From NCBI RefSeq assembly GCF_008801575.1, contig NZ_VZPL01000030.1, forward strand, positions 1 to 53,711: DNA of 53,711 bases. The letters are read 5' to 3'. The position numbers were made by a program, and so were the translations under genes. This document shows positions 1-9,333 of this stretch, in pieces. The notes under the pieces are model-generated. The model was not told where the DNA came from. It ran no database searches and saw nothing but the letters and a program-made list of their open reading frames with translations. How positions within the stretch are numbered: the stretch's first letter is position 1; the number at the start of each line of letters is the position of its first letter. This DNA comes from Xanthomonas cissicola (GTDB lineage: Bacteria; Pseudomonadota; Gammaproteobacteria; Xanthomonadales; Xanthomonadaceae).

Positions 1-106
1 CGGCCTGGCCAAAAACACCGCACACGTGCTGACCTTGTTTGCGCTCTCCAATCTGTGGATGAAGCGAAAGCAGTTGCTGCCGGCTATGGGGAGCGTGCGC
101 CTGTAA
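1..106 (+). mobile_element. IS5-family transposase, C-terminal end (truncated by window edge)
   Basis: The frame opening at base 2 ends at TAA 104-106 and encodes about 34 residues, including GLAKNTAHVLTLFALSNLW followed by a basic, Leu-rich tail. The pattern GLxKN, then a hydrophobic helix rich in Ala, Leu and Asn, is how DDE transposases of the IS5 family end (established family knowledge). The rest of the element lies outside the window. The right terminal inverted repeat should fall shortly after base 106 but cannot be placed without the left end. The next gene starts about 30 bases on, so the insertion may have removed that gene's promoter or 5' end. Confidence 0.75.
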
Positions 107-136
107 ACCAGGAAATTCCCACGGAAAGCGCCAGAA

Positions 137-1576
137 ATGGCGAAATTCCAAAGATTCAAACGCCACTCTTCGGAACGACGCGACATCCCGCACTCTCAGG
201 CCTCGTTATTCAGACCTTCCCTAGCCACCAGGGCCGACATCGGCGGCCATCGCCACGCGATGAGCCTGTCCGAAAGCGCTGTTGTCTTCTCGCGCTCCAA
301 GGCGACGTTGGGAGGCAGCGATGTGGGCATGGTCGGGATGCTCGATGGCCAGGAGCATCTTGTCAAAACCGGGATTTCGCGCAGCCTGCTAGGTCAGGCA
401 GTGGATTGTTGCGCGAAGGGCCGAGGCGTGGAGGCCAACAAACGCTTGGGCTACATCGTCGGCTCGGCAGCCAGGCTGCTTGAAGGCAGCATGGACAAGC
501 AGGCCACGCAACAATGGCTGACACTGGCCTTCCATGCCTATCTCGATACCGAAAAAGGTAAGAGATTGACGGAAAAGGCGAAGACAGGTGCGTTGGACAT
601 CGACGATGTCTGCGAGATTCACGACAGCCTGGTTGCCGCTGATCCTCGATTACGCAATCCGCTTGGCATCCCTGCCTTGTTTGACGTCATCAACGTCGCT
701 GCCTCACAGGATTTGGTCAACGCGCTGCAGGGGCACCATCTTTCGCGGCAAAACATTCCGGACTCATCACTGCTGACACTGCCCGACAACGCCTTGATCA
801 CCTCGCGCCTGATTCATGATGCAGAGCCGCTGGATACATTTCTGACCAAGGCGTTTCTGCCGCCTGACGTTACGCTTGCGCAGGCCAAGCAAGCCGCTGT
901 CCGTGTGAAAAGCTCCGCAGCCGGCAGCGGTGCGCAGGCCGATGAACTTGCCGCAGACCACGCGCTGCTTGCGCGGATCAACGATCCGGCTAATCTTCGT
1001 TCGGGCAAACAGGCGTTGATCGATACCTTGCGCCACAGCGGTCTGGACGGGCTGTTCGCCTCGTTGCTGGCCAGGCTGACCCTGGGCGAAGCGTCTGATC
1101 TGGGCCCTGACAATATGCTGGTCATTCCCGGAGAAGATGCACGCCACAAGGTCATCAGCATTGATGTGACCGGCTTTCGCTACGACCGGGAGAAAGATAC
1201 GCAGGCAAATTCACGGGAGCCGCTTCGGTATGGTTGGGGAGACGTCATCCAGAACCCGGTACGGGCACTGCAGGTGCTGCTTGATGCAAGCGTGATGAGC
1301 AGTCGTTATGCCAAAGGCCTGGATGGCGTACATGCCATGGTCATCGAGGCCATACACGAGGCCCTTACCTGGCAAGCCACGCCTGAGGTGGAAATGGTCA
1401 AGCAGTGGTACGCCGCGCTCGATGTAGACTCCGCCACGTCCTCCTTGCGCTCGTTGGGCGATCAATTGAAAGGCATGTCTGCCGCGGGTTGGATGCCGGA
1501 TGCCGCGCTGGTGAATCAGGTATTGGCACGCAATTCCTCCTTCCTCAGCAACGTGGTTCAAAAATGCCGCAAATGA
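137..1576 (+). CDS. Unrecognised protein with kinase-like motifs; possible type III effector
   Basis: I do not recognise this 479-residue protein. The N-terminus is rich in Ser, Arg and His. Residues 66-78 (MLDGQEHLVKTG) resemble a nucleotide-binding lysine strand. Residues 319-329 (ASDLGPDNMLV) followed by SIDVTGF at 341-347 resemble the catalytic Asp-Asn loop and the metal-binding Asp of protein- or lipid-kinase folds. That reading is inference from motif spacing only. No signal peptide or membrane segment is visible. ATG 260 (MSLSESAVVF) is an alternative start; neither start has a strong ribosome binding site. The gene directly follows an IS5 end and converges on a XopP-family effector gene. 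No PIP box is visible upstream, but the IS may have replaced that region. It could be a truncated effector or an unrelated accessory protein. Confidence 0.6.
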   Translation: MAKFQRFKRHSSERRDIPHSQASLFRPSLATRADIGGHRHAMSLSESAVVFSRSKATLGGSDVGMVGMLDGQEHLVKTGISRSLLGQAVDCCAKGRGVEANKRLGYIVGSAARLLEGSMDKQATQQWLTLAFHAYLDTEKGKRLTEKAKTGALDIDDVCEIHDSLVAADPRLRNPLGIPALFDVINVAASQDLVNALQGHHLSRQNIPDSSLLTLPDNALITSRLIHDAEPLDTFLTKAFLPPDVTLAQAKQAAVRVKSSAAGSGAQADELAADHALLARINDPANLRSGKQALIDTLRHSGLDGLFASLLARLTLGEASDLGPDNMLVIPGEDARHKVISIDVTGFRYDREKDTQANSREPLRYGWGDVIQNPVRALQVLLDASVMSSRYAKGLDGVHAMVIEAIHEALTWQATPEVEMVKQWYAALDVDSATSSLRSLGDQLKGMSAAGWMPDAALVNQVLARNSSFLSNVVQKCRK

Positions 1577-1905
1577 TGGCTGCGACCAATATGAGCCACG
1601 GACTGCAAGTGCGCGGTACCAGTACCGCCCACCGCGAAGGTCTTGGATGAAACACGCCTGGCCGCGCGCCAGCGCCTGCGCGTACACTGGCTCGGGCGTT
1701 TGACACCGGCTTTCTTCCAGCAAGGCGTTGGCAGGAGAGAGACCCGAGCTCCCTGACGCCGAATTGCCTCTATCAAATGCTCACCGTTTTCACGCCCTTA
1801 CCTGGCCTGCTGCAACTGGCCACTCACAGTGAGTGATCCGTGCAGCGCTGAGGGCGCTCGTTCCGGCGATCTCCTTCCTTGGTAAGGACCGACCGAGCGT
1901 CGTGA
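1577..1905. other. Intergenic stretch between convergent genes
   Basis: These 329 bases separate the ends of the kinase-like gene and the XopP-family gene. The open frames here are short and overlap one another on both strands. I see no convincing coding sequence, strong hairpin or repeat. Confidence 0.5.
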
Positions 1906-4055
1906 TTATTGTTGCCCGCCAGAGCCAGCCGCCCAAAGCTGGCCAAGCAGCTTGGAGCCGATGGTTGCCCGGTGCACCTTGGCCTCGGTATTTCCGAGGG
2001 CGCGCATCATCTCCTCCCAGCGTGCGCCCAGGTTGACCTCCCTCGCGGTCTTCAGGTGGACGGCGGCCAAGTCCTTGTAATGGAGCGCGCGCAGCTTGGC
2101 GGGGGTTACCGGTTTTTCGGTATGTATGTGGATGAACCAGGGCGCGGGAATGTCTCCATTTGACTGCGGCGCGTGCTCGATACGCACCTCGAATAGCCTG
2201 CCACGGTCGCCCTCCGAGCGAAGGCGCTTCGGCGCCGTGACGCGTGCCACTCCATTCATCGCCAACAGGCGCTCCAGATGCGGCGCCCGTGGCTGCGGAT
2301 CGGTCTTGAGCGCATCGGCTTCGCGCCGTTCGAAAGCATCCTCGATCCTCTGGAGAAGCCGCAGCCGCGTATCGAGTTGTTCGATGCGCCCGTCTCCTGC
2401 ACGGAGCTTGCTTTTGAGCTGCAGCAGACGCTCACTCGATCCGAACCAGCCCTGCATGCAGGTCCTGGCAAAATCGAAGGCCGTCGCCGCGTCATGCCTG
2501 GAGTCGCCGATCAGGCGCTCTACGTCAGTGGTGTCCTTGCCGAGGCGCTTGGCGAGCGCGATGAAATCGCCCCCGAGTTCTGCCACTGGCAACGACTCCA
2601 AGCGCGTGCCTCTCAGTATCTCGTCGGCCTGCTTTTGCGCTGCGCTGCGCTCGTCAATGACCCGCCGCGCGGCGGGCGCTGCCGCCGAGCTGGAAGCATC
2701 AGGCGTACGCGTGCCTGCCTTGTGTGACCTGCTCGATTTGCCTGCTGTCGTTGTCGTTGTCGTTGTCGGCATGCTTGGTGTGCTCGACGCCGGTGCTTGC
2801 TCGGGCGTAGCCGCTGCTGCGCCAATCAGCTGCCTGTCCTGGATGGCGAAATCACACACGTCAAGAATTGCCTGGCGTTGGTCGGCAAGTGCCTGGGCAA
2901 GATCGAGCATCGTTGGCCATAGATGATCTGTGGCACGCCCCCCGTCCTCGATGAGCGCGGCGGCATCCATACACAGCTGCGTCGCCGCTCGGCCACGCAG
3001 CTCGGCGTATTCGACAAGCACTTGCTTGTACATGGCCAGCATCTGCGGCGTCAGTGAGTGCTCGGTTGAGGACAGGCGTTCGATATGGACCTGGATCACA
3101 TGCCTGAGCGCTTCACCCACCTCAGCGTGGCCAAGATCCTCGACTTCTTCGAGCTCCCTCAGACCGTCAAGCACCTGGGGCAGGCCGCAATTGCAGGCCT
3201 CATCGGCAAGTCTCCTTGAATGTATTTCGACGAGCATTCCGCGGACCGTCTGCATCCGCTCATGGCACGATCCCATCATCGCCCTGACGACCGGAAGATT
3301 GACCTTGAGCGAGTCGCGCGGCCCCTGACGCGTCATCGGCGATTTGATGCGCTGGCAAACGTCCTCCATCGCGGCAAGGGCATTCAGAAGATGGCCGCGT
3401 AACGCAAGCCATGGTTCCGGTTGCTGCAGACGGAGGGCCTCAGGAGAAAACACCACCATCTCGACCCTTTGGGTCCGCACATGGCCCAATTCGGTAGCCA
3501 CTTTCTGATCGATCATCTCCTTGCATGAGTCGTGGTGCAGGCATGCGGCTACGGCGAGATGCGTCACCAGGAAATCCTCGTGTTCTCGATATTGTCGACC
3601 GGCATGCATTTTTGGATATTCAACTCGGCCAGCGCCTGCAAGCCTTGTCGAGCCGATTCGATCGCGGACGTTCCGGACCGAAGTCTTGCTTCCAGTGCTC
3701 TGATATCCGTTGGCTGTGTCGGCACTATGTTTTGTGCCAGGTCGTTGAAGCGTGTCAGCCTGGACGAGGCCTTGCTCAATACTTCGAAAGGATCTGGCCC
3801 TTGCGGAACTGACGGCGCGGCAAAGAGCGCCGCCATGACGTCCTGTGCGTTGGTAGAGGATGCCGCTGGGAGATTGGCTCTGGAAGCCCGGCCCAGCCGC
3901 CGCGGCCTGATGGAAAGCCCGCCGAGTTGCGCTGAGGGCGCCGCACTGTCGGCAGACGTGCTTGCGGCTGATCCCGAGCCCGATGGTGTCGGTGCAGTTT
4001 GAATCAACTGCGCGGGATCCGGTGGGGCCTGCTTGGTCGATTCAATCTTAGGCAC
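1906..4055 (-). pseudogene. xopP: XopP-family type III effector, frameshifted
   Basis: Two overlapping frames together make one effector-like protein. The N-terminal part starts at GTG 4055 (PKIESTKQAPPDPAQ); GGAGG stands 7 bases upstream (plus-strand CCTCC 4063-4067), which decides the start over ATG 4082. It reads to LAELNIQK and then runs into a stop at 3564. The C-terminal part resumes as HAGRQYREHEDFLVTHLA and ends at 1906. One extra A in the AAAAA tract at 3609-3613 would join them into about 716 residues, a plausible XopP length. The N-terminus is Ser/Ala/Pro-rich like a type III signal, and the middle is Arg/Leu-rich helix with a Thr-rich linker. XopP proteins are injected by the Hrp secretion system and target plant defence components (family knowledge). 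The identity is from memory of the family, not a search. A sequencing error would make the gene intact. Confidence 0.6.
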
Positions 4056-4769
4056 GGTGCATCCTCCGATATCGCCATTCAATTTGCTCGCGCACGGCGT
4101 CCGAGTGTCCCCCCGCCCGGGAATGTGCGTGGAACGTGGTGGTGCGGCACCCCAGCCTTGCTAGCCGGCAGCAATGCGTGTTGCCACTGCGTGACGCAAT
4201 AACCGCGTTACCTGTGCCATGGCGCTCGATCCACCTGCCTCATCGTGTTGCATGCTGCAGCGCCTGCGTCACTCACTGCTGGCTCCACCCGGCATTCTTC
4301 ATCATGCAATTGCGGGATGACCTGCAGCGACTCCGTATTGCCGTTTCAACGCAAGAAGCGCGACCCACTCATGTCGATGTACGTGACATCGCCGCCTTAG
4401 TAGACCACCGAATGCTGCGCCGTTCGCATGCGGCGCGAATGCTTGGTGACTGATACGAAGACGACTCGACTGCGCACGCCGTTATTCAAGGACCGGACAA
4501 GGCGATCAAGGCATCTCCAAATACTTTGAGCTCCTATCAAGACCCGCTAACACGTCCGACGCCCTTTGACTGTGAGACGAGTGCGAAGCGTCCTGTGGCG
4601 CGTGGAGACAAGGCGTGCGCTGCGGCCCAGGCTAGCCGCCTGGGCAAGGCACGCGACGCGGTATCGGCCCGCCACAGGGCGCTTGTTCGAAAAACACCTC
4701 ATCGGGCAGTTCAAGAGAATTCAGGCGCACCCCATGTCGTGCGCATGCACGTTGAGATCGCCCCGCCCT
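4056..4769. other. Long divergent-side upstream region of the XopP-family gene
   Basis: This 714-base gap lies upstream of the effector gene and beyond the stop of the PAS-AraC regulator, which is also leftward. It holds a minus-strand PIP box at 4435-4459 and the effector's ribosome binding site. Nothing else is convincing: the longer open frames have no start context and no family resemblance. Confidence 0.5.
4435..4459 (-). promoter_or_regulatory. PIP box (HrpX target) for the XopP-family gene
   Basis: Read leftward the site is TTCGT-N15-TTCGC, which fits the consensus TTCGB-N15-TTCGB. On the plus strand it is GCGAA 4435-4439, 15 bases, then ACGAA 4455-4459. It points toward the effector gene but sits 380 bases before its GTG start, so the leader would be long. 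A clean YANNRT -10 box at 30-32 bases downstream is not visible; CTACTA lies there. Confidence 0.55.
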
Positions 4770-5495
4770 CTACACTGTTTCGGTCGAAAACTGCTGCGCA
4801 TTCGCCAACGCACGATATTCGCGCGGCGTCATACCCACCGCTTGCTTGAATTGCCGCGCGAAGGCGCTTTGATCGCTGAAGCCGCAAGCGTGGCCGATTT
4901 CGGTGAGGCTCTTGTTTCCGTGCAGCAGATGCATCGCCATCTGCAGGCGCAGCTTGGCCAATACTTGCTGCGGCGTGAGCTGGAATACCTTGCGGAACGA
5001 GCGCTGCAGCTTGGACATGGAAAATCCGGTGATCTCCACCAACGCCTGCATGCGGACGTTCTGCGCGTAATTGGCGTTGAGATACGCCAGCGCAAGTCGC
5101 AGCTTTTCGTATTGCGATTCGTGGCCATCCTGCGGGCCCAGATCGCGCGAGATGCCGATGATGCCCTGCACCTTGCCGTTCACCACCAACGGCCGCTTGC
5201 AGGTCAGGCACCAGCCAGGCTCACGGTTGGCGAACAGGTGGAGCTCCAGCAGGTTGTCGATCACCTCGCCGGCAAGCACCTGCTCGTCCTGATTGGCGTA
5301 GTTTGCGCCCAGGCCACTGGGATAGACCTCGGCCACACGCTTGCCGATCAGGTCCTTGCGCGACTTCAGCCCCAGCCGCCGCAGCATGGTCTGGTTGACG
5401 TGGGTGTAGCGGCCCTCGCGATCCTTGACGAAGAACAACACGTCCGGCACGGCATCGAACAACGCTTCAAGATCGGCAGGATCGATGCTCTTCAT
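4770..5495 (-). CDS. PAS domain-containing AraC-family transcriptional regulator
   Basis: This 241-residue cytoplasmic regulator has an N-terminal PAS sensor (about residues 5-115, with FDAVPDVLFFVKDREGRY and, at the far end, GIIGISRDLG) and a C-terminal AraC/XylS double helix-turn-helix (about 135-235). The second HTH signature is clear: SLTEIGHACGFSDQSAFARQ followed by FKQAVGMTPREYR. PAS-AraC proteins usually sense a small metabolite and control a nearby catabolic operon (family knowledge). No obvious target operon is adjacent: the next leftward gene is the effector and the upstream neighbour is an unknown small secreted protein. The ligand and regulon are unknown. The ATG at 5495 is the natural start because PAS begins only a few residues later. 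Confidence 0.85.
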   Translation of the reverse strand: MKSIDPADLEALFDAVPDVLFFVKDREGRYTHVNQTMLRRLGLKSRKDLIGKRVAEVYPSGLGANYANQDEQVLAGEVIDNLLELHLFANREPGWCLTCKRPLVVNGKVQGIIGISRDLGPQDGHESQYEKLRLALAYLNANYAQNVRMQALVEITGFSMSKLQRSFRKVFQLTPQQVLAKLRLQMAMHLLHGNKSLTEIGHACGFSDQSAFARQFKQAVGMTPREYRALANAQQFSTETV

Positions 5496-5626
5496 GCGAA
5501 AGGGTTCATGCAGGGCAAGGTGCTCGAGACCGGGAAAGGCGCATCAAACCAGGCGCGCGATCGAAACAATCCGCCCCTGCCGCGCCATGATACGCCGCAT
5601 GCGCGATCTGCCTGCGGCCTGGGGAC

Positions 5627-6091
5627 TCAGCGCGAGTTGTTGCCTGCGTCCACTGCCGCCGGTGCAGGCTTGGCATCTCCCGCCGCAGCGGTCGGGTTAC
5701 CGATGCGATCCAGCGGCACCTGTCGCGCACGCCAGCTCTGCACCACCGCCGCACCGGCCTGTGAGCCTACCTGCACGCGCAGGCGCGCGCTGCCGCCGGG
5801 CGCAATGAACTCGATCTCGCAGTCGCCAGCGGCCATGCAGCTATCGGCCGCAAGGGGATCCACCACTTGCCAGCCTTGCTCCATCACCGCCTGCGCAAAC
5901 GCGCGATACCCCATGCCGGATTTCAGCACGGCCAGCAATGGCACGCTCGCGTCGCCGCCTTGCTCGGACGACGCAGTCAGCGCCACCTGCGCGCGCGCAG
6001 GCGCAACGGCAGGCCGCGACGCAGCGCCCAACGCGGGACTGCAGATCAGAGCGATACCCACAATGCGGGGCGGAACGACGTGCGCATGCAA
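5627..6091 (-). CDS. Hypothetical small exported protein
   Basis: The product is 154 residues. It begins with a short basic/hydrophobic stretch (RIVGIALICSPALGAAS) that resembles a Sec signal peptide, so export is likely (inference). The mature part has two Cys (DSCMAAGDCEIEF) that could form a disulfide, a Gly-rich segment, and a Pro/Ala-rich tail. AAGGA about 8 bases before ATG 6091 supports this start. I recognise no family. It lies 131 bases upstream of the PAS-AraC gene on the same strand, so the two could share a transcript. Confidence 0.5.
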   Translation of the reverse strand: MHAHVVPPRIVGIALICSPALGAASRPAVAPARAQVALTASSEQGGDASVPLLAVLKSGMGYRAFAQAVMEQGWQVVDPLAADSCMAAGDCEIEFIAPGGSARLRVQVGSQAGAAVVQSWRARQVPLDRIGNPTAAAGDAKPAPAAVDAGNNSR

Positions 6092-6405
6092 ACGGTCCTT
6101 GCGGTCCTGGCAGGGAACTGGGAAGAGGAAGATGCGCTAGTTTGACATGCCCGTGATGCGCTGCGGCAATCGCATTTGGGATGCATTGGCCCGTGATCTG
6201 GACAGCGGCGTTGCAACCGGGCCAGTTCAAGCGTCCTCATCCAGCGCGCGTCATTGGAACTGACAACGCTGCAGATCACCATTCGCCGCCGCCATCCATC
6301 GTTGCAGCCAACGGCAGACGCATCGATACCGGCGCGACCAGCGCCTGCCCGGTCGCCATCGTCGCGAGCAAGCTGCATCATTGGGGTTTGCCCGCGGAGT
6401 CACCG
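6092..6405. other. Divergent intergenic region
   Basis: These 314 bases lie between two divergent small genes and presumably carry both promoters. No repeat, operator palindrome or coding frame stands out. Confidence 0.4.
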
Positions 6406-6813
6406 ATGGCCATGGCCAGCTCTTCAACCACGACGTCTTCAACCTATGCAGTCGGGCAGCTGTGGCGCTGCCGCGGGCGCAGCGCCGCCGAAACGCCGCT
6501 ACTGCTGATCAACCAGATCGATACGCATCCGCAGGGTGGCCAGATCCTGCACGTGACCAGCAGCGACGTCCATGTGCGTCATGCGGGAATGCCCAACGGA
6601 ACGCTGGACACGCTGCCGCACATTCCGGTCATTGCACAGACGCTGGAGCGCAGCGCTGCCGAACACGTCGGCGACAGCACGCCCAATCAGGCGTATTTGC
6701 CCGGGTACGCCGAGTGGAAGGCCGCGTTCGACGCCGGGCGTGCCGGCTCGTTCGGGATTGCGGTGTCCGAGATTCTGGACATCGTGGAAGGCCAGCTGGC
6801 CAAGCGCGGCTAG
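6406..6813 (+). CDS. Hypothetical conserved-looking protein
   Basis: The product is 135 residues, starting at ATG 6406 with CGGAG 7 bases upstream; this is preferred over the longer open frame from 6181. After a Ser/Thr-rich leader it reads TYAVGQLWRCRGR, LLLINQIDTHPQGG and ILHVTSSDVHVRH, then AYLPGYAEWKAAFDAGRAG and a C-terminal amphipathic helix. It has the composition of a soluble cytoplasmic protein, with no signal peptide or membrane segment. I do not recognise the family. It stands alone on the plus strand among leftward genes. Confidence 0.5.
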   Translation: MAMASSSTTTSSTYAVGQLWRCRGRSAAETPLLLINQIDTHPQGGQILHVTSSDVHVRHAGMPNGTLDTLPHIPVIAQTLERSAAEHVGDSTPNQAYLPGYAEWKAAFDAGRAGSFGIAVSEILDIVEGQLAKRG

Positions 6814-7019
6814 CACTGAGCAGGTGTCAGGTGGGCATGGACTGCCAGGAAGAACCGCAGCGCACGCGCGGCAGATGCCGGCGTGGAGTGCCGGCAGCGT
6901 GCGTCTGGCAGTGCGCGCAATCGGCTCGCTAGCACTTCAGGCGCAACAGTCAGGATTCGCTTGCCGGAACGGTGACGTCGACAGCGCCCATCGCCCAGAG
7001 AACGCATTCGCTCAAGCAA

Positions 7020-7048
7020 CCGACACGCCGCGCCTGGCGGCGTGTCGG
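7020..7048 (-). terminator. Strong hairpin after the S9 peptidase gene
   Basis: A perfect 12-bp inverted repeat (CCGACACGCCGC 7020-7031, partner 7037-7048) with a 5-base loop lies 7 bases beyond the stop of the leftward peptidase gene. On the minus strand it is followed by TTGCTTG, a weak T stretch, so it is a plausible intrinsic terminator or mRNA 3'-end stabiliser. Confidence 0.65.
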
Positions 7049-7055
7049 TCGTCCG

Positions 7056-9176
7056 TCACTGACCGATATGCTGCTTCAGCCAGCTGTTGACGGTGTCATG
7101 CCACAAGATGCTGTTATCCGGCTTGAGCACCCAGTGGTTCTCGTCCGGGAAATACAGGAACTTGGAATCGATGCCCTTGCGCTGCAGCGCGGTGAAGGCG
7201 GCCAGGCCTTGTTCGACCGGAATGCGGAAATCCTGCTGACCGTGGATGACCAGCATCGGCACCTTCCACTTGTCTACGTGCAGCACCGGGTTGAACTTCT
7301 CGTAGCCGGCCGGGTTCTGCCACGGCGTGCCGCCGTTTTCCCACTCGCTGAACCACAATTCCTCGGTGGCGTAGCCCATGGTGCGGTTGTCGAACACGCC
7401 GTCGTGGTCGACCAGGCACTTCCATGGTTGATTCCAGTTGCCGGCCATCCAATAGACCATGTAGCCGCCATAGCTGGCGCCCAATGCGCAGGCCTTGTCG
7501 CCGTTGAGGAAGCCGTATTGCTTCTGCGCGGCGGCCCAGCCTTTTTGCAGATCTTCCAGCGGGCGGTCGCCCCAATGCTGGCTGATGGCGTCGGTGAATT
7601 CCTGGCCGTAGCCGGTAGAGCCGTGGAAGTCGATCATGACCACCGCGTAGCCCTGGCCGGCGTAGGTCTGCGGATTCCAACGGTTGCTCCAGCCATTGCC
7701 AAAGCTGCCCTGCGGGCCGCCGTGGATGAGGAACGCCACCGGGTACGTCTTGCCTTCCTGGTAGTTGTACGGCTTGACCACGTAGCCATGCACGGTGTCG
7801 TTGTTCCAGCCCTTGAACTGGAACTGTTCGTAGTCGCCGAACTGCACCTCTGGCAGCAGTTCGCCGGCGCTCTGGCTGATCGCACGCAGGCCCTGGCCTT
7901 GCGTGTCGCTGACGAAGACCTGGTCGCCACTCTTGAGCGAGCTGCGCGTAAACGCCAGCGTATTGCCGGCCAGCGTCGGGGCGTGCACGCTGCCCTCGCC
8001 CACCAGCTTGGTGGCCTCGCCGCTGGCGATATCGATCTTGAACAGCGGATGCTCGCCGAGATCGTCGGCACTGGTGTACAGGCTGCTGCCGTCGTCGCTC
8101 AGCACGATTTCGCCGGCCGAGCGGTCCCACTTCGGCGCGATCTCGCGGGTCTTGCCGCTGGCCACATCCATCGCCATCAGGCCGAAACGGTCGGCCTCGA
8201 AACCCGGGCGCTTCATGGCGCGGTAGTACAGGGTCTTGCCGTCGGTACTGAACACCGGGCCGGCATCCCAGGCCGGGTTGGCCGCGGTCAGGTTGACCGG
8301 CGCGGACTTGCCGGTCGCATCCAGGCGGTACAGATCGAAGTTGGTCTGCCACGGCTCGTCGTTGCCGACAGGCTTGCCGCCGGTCTTGGCGGTCTTGCCT
8401 GCTTCCGGGCCATGCGGCTGCGGAATGCGCACGCTGGCCACCACGCTGCTGCCATCCGGCGACCAGGTGTAATCGTCGTTGCCACCGAACGGCTTGGACG
8501 GCGCGTCGCCGGCCAACGTGGCGCTGATCGCCGACGCCCCGACCACTGCCTTGGCACCGGTCGCAGGCAACTCGGCGACGAACAAGGTATTGCGGCGGCC
8601 ATCGTTCCAGGTGTCCCAATGACGCACGAACAACTGGTCGTAGACCACGCCGCTGGCCTTGTTGTTCTTGCGCTCGCCCAGCTTCTTCTTGGTGCAGCCC
8701 AGGTCCGAGCCGCAGTCCTGGAACACGCCCGCGCTGAAGGCGATGCGCTTGCCGTCCGGCGAGAGCTTGTAGCTGTCCACGTCTACTGCAAATGCGGTGA
8801 GTTGCTGCGGGGTGCCGCCGGCCATCGGCTGCGCGTAGAGCTGCTGGCTACCGGATTTGCTGCTGAGGAAGTACACCGTCTTGCCGTCCGGCGACAACGC
8901 CGGGCTGTTGACGTTCCATCCTTCCGGGATGAGCCGCTTGGGCGGAGACAAATCGCGGGTGCGCAGATTGCGCACCCACAGGCTGGTGGCCGGCTTACCA
9001 TTGGCGGTCTTGGCCTGGCGCTTGGCGAACAGCACGCTGCTGCCATCGGGCGTGAGCGTGGGCGAGGACACCCGGTCCAGCGCCACCATGTCGCGCACAT
9101 CGAAACCGCGCGCGGCGGCAAGGCTTGGCAGGGCAGCCAGCAGACACAGGGGCAATACGGCGTGACGCAGCTTCAT
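7056..9176 (-). CDS. Exported S9-family serine peptidase (prolyl oligopeptidase/dipeptidyl aminopeptidase type)
   Basis: This 706-residue enzyme starts at ATG 9176 with a clear signal peptide (MKLRHAVLPLCLLAALPSLAAA); the open frame extends further upstream but without signal or family features. Residues about 30-400 form a WD40-like beta-propeller (repeated SPDGK motifs), and the last 250 residues are the alpha/beta hydrolase. The catalytic triad is visible: Ser568 in GASYGGY, Asp649 in HGQQDFRIP and His681 in DENHW. Members cleave short peptides, often after Pro or Ala (family knowledge). Export and a second S9 peptidase plus an OPT transporter within 10 kb suggest periplasmic peptide use. 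The gene is apparently monocistronic, with a hairpin after the stop. Confidence 0.92.
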   Translation of the reverse strand: MKLRHAVLPLCLLAALPSLAAARGFDVRDMVALDRVSSPTLTPDGSSVLFAKRQAKTANGKPATSLWVRNLRTRDLSPPKRLIPEGWNVNSPALSPDGKTVYFLSSKSGSQQLYAQPMAGGTPQQLTAFAVDVDSYKLSPDGKRIAFSAGVFQDCGSDLGCTKKKLGERKNNKASGVVYDQLFVRHWDTWNDGRRNTLFVAELPATGAKAVVGASAISATLAGDAPSKPFGGNDDYTWSPDGSSVVASVRIPQPHGPEAGKTAKTGGKPVGNDEPWQTNFDLYRLDATGKSAPVNLTAANPAWDAGPVFSTDGKTLYYRAMKRPGFEADRFGLMAMDVASGKTREIAPKWDRSAGEIVLSDDGSSLYTSADDLGEHPLFKIDIASGEATKLVGEGSVHAPTLAGNTLAFTRSSLKSGDQVFVSDTQGQGLRAISQSAGELLPEVQFGDYEQFQFKGWNNDTVHGYVVKPYNYQEGKTYPVAFLIHGGPQGSFGNGWSNRWNPQTYAGQGYAVVMIDFHGSTGYGQEFTDAISQHWGDRPLEDLQKGWAAAQKQYGFLNGDKACALGASYGGYMVYWMAGNWNQPWKCLVDHDGVFDNRTMGYATEELWFSEWENGGTPWQNPAGYEKFNPVLHVDKWKVPMLVIHGQQDFRIPVEQGLAAFTALQRKGIDSKFLYFPDENHWVLKPDNSILWHDTVNSWLKQHIGQ

Positions 9177-9333
9177 CGAGCTCTCCGGCAACGGCAAAAC
9201 GTCGATGGTAGGCGTTGCTGCGGCGCACGCGCAAAGGCAGGAGGTCATGCGCACGCGACGTGGTGCGCCGCGCACGCATGCGCCTGGCCCATGCCGCCTG
9301 CACGCGGCACGGGCGGCTGGGCGCTCTAGCGCG

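Noticed and set aside
137..300. PIP box before the kinase-like gene
   Set aside because: TTCGG occurs in the upstream region but no second TTCGB stands 15 bases away.
4385..4439. A second PIP box before the XopP-family gene using CCGAA in ACCACCGAATG
   Set aside because: The spacing to the next half-site is 22 bases, not 15.
6972..9329. Very long plus-strand frame opposite the S9 peptidase gene
   Set aside because: It is the GC-rich shadow of the peptidase coding strand; the minus strand has a signal peptide and an intact catalytic triad.
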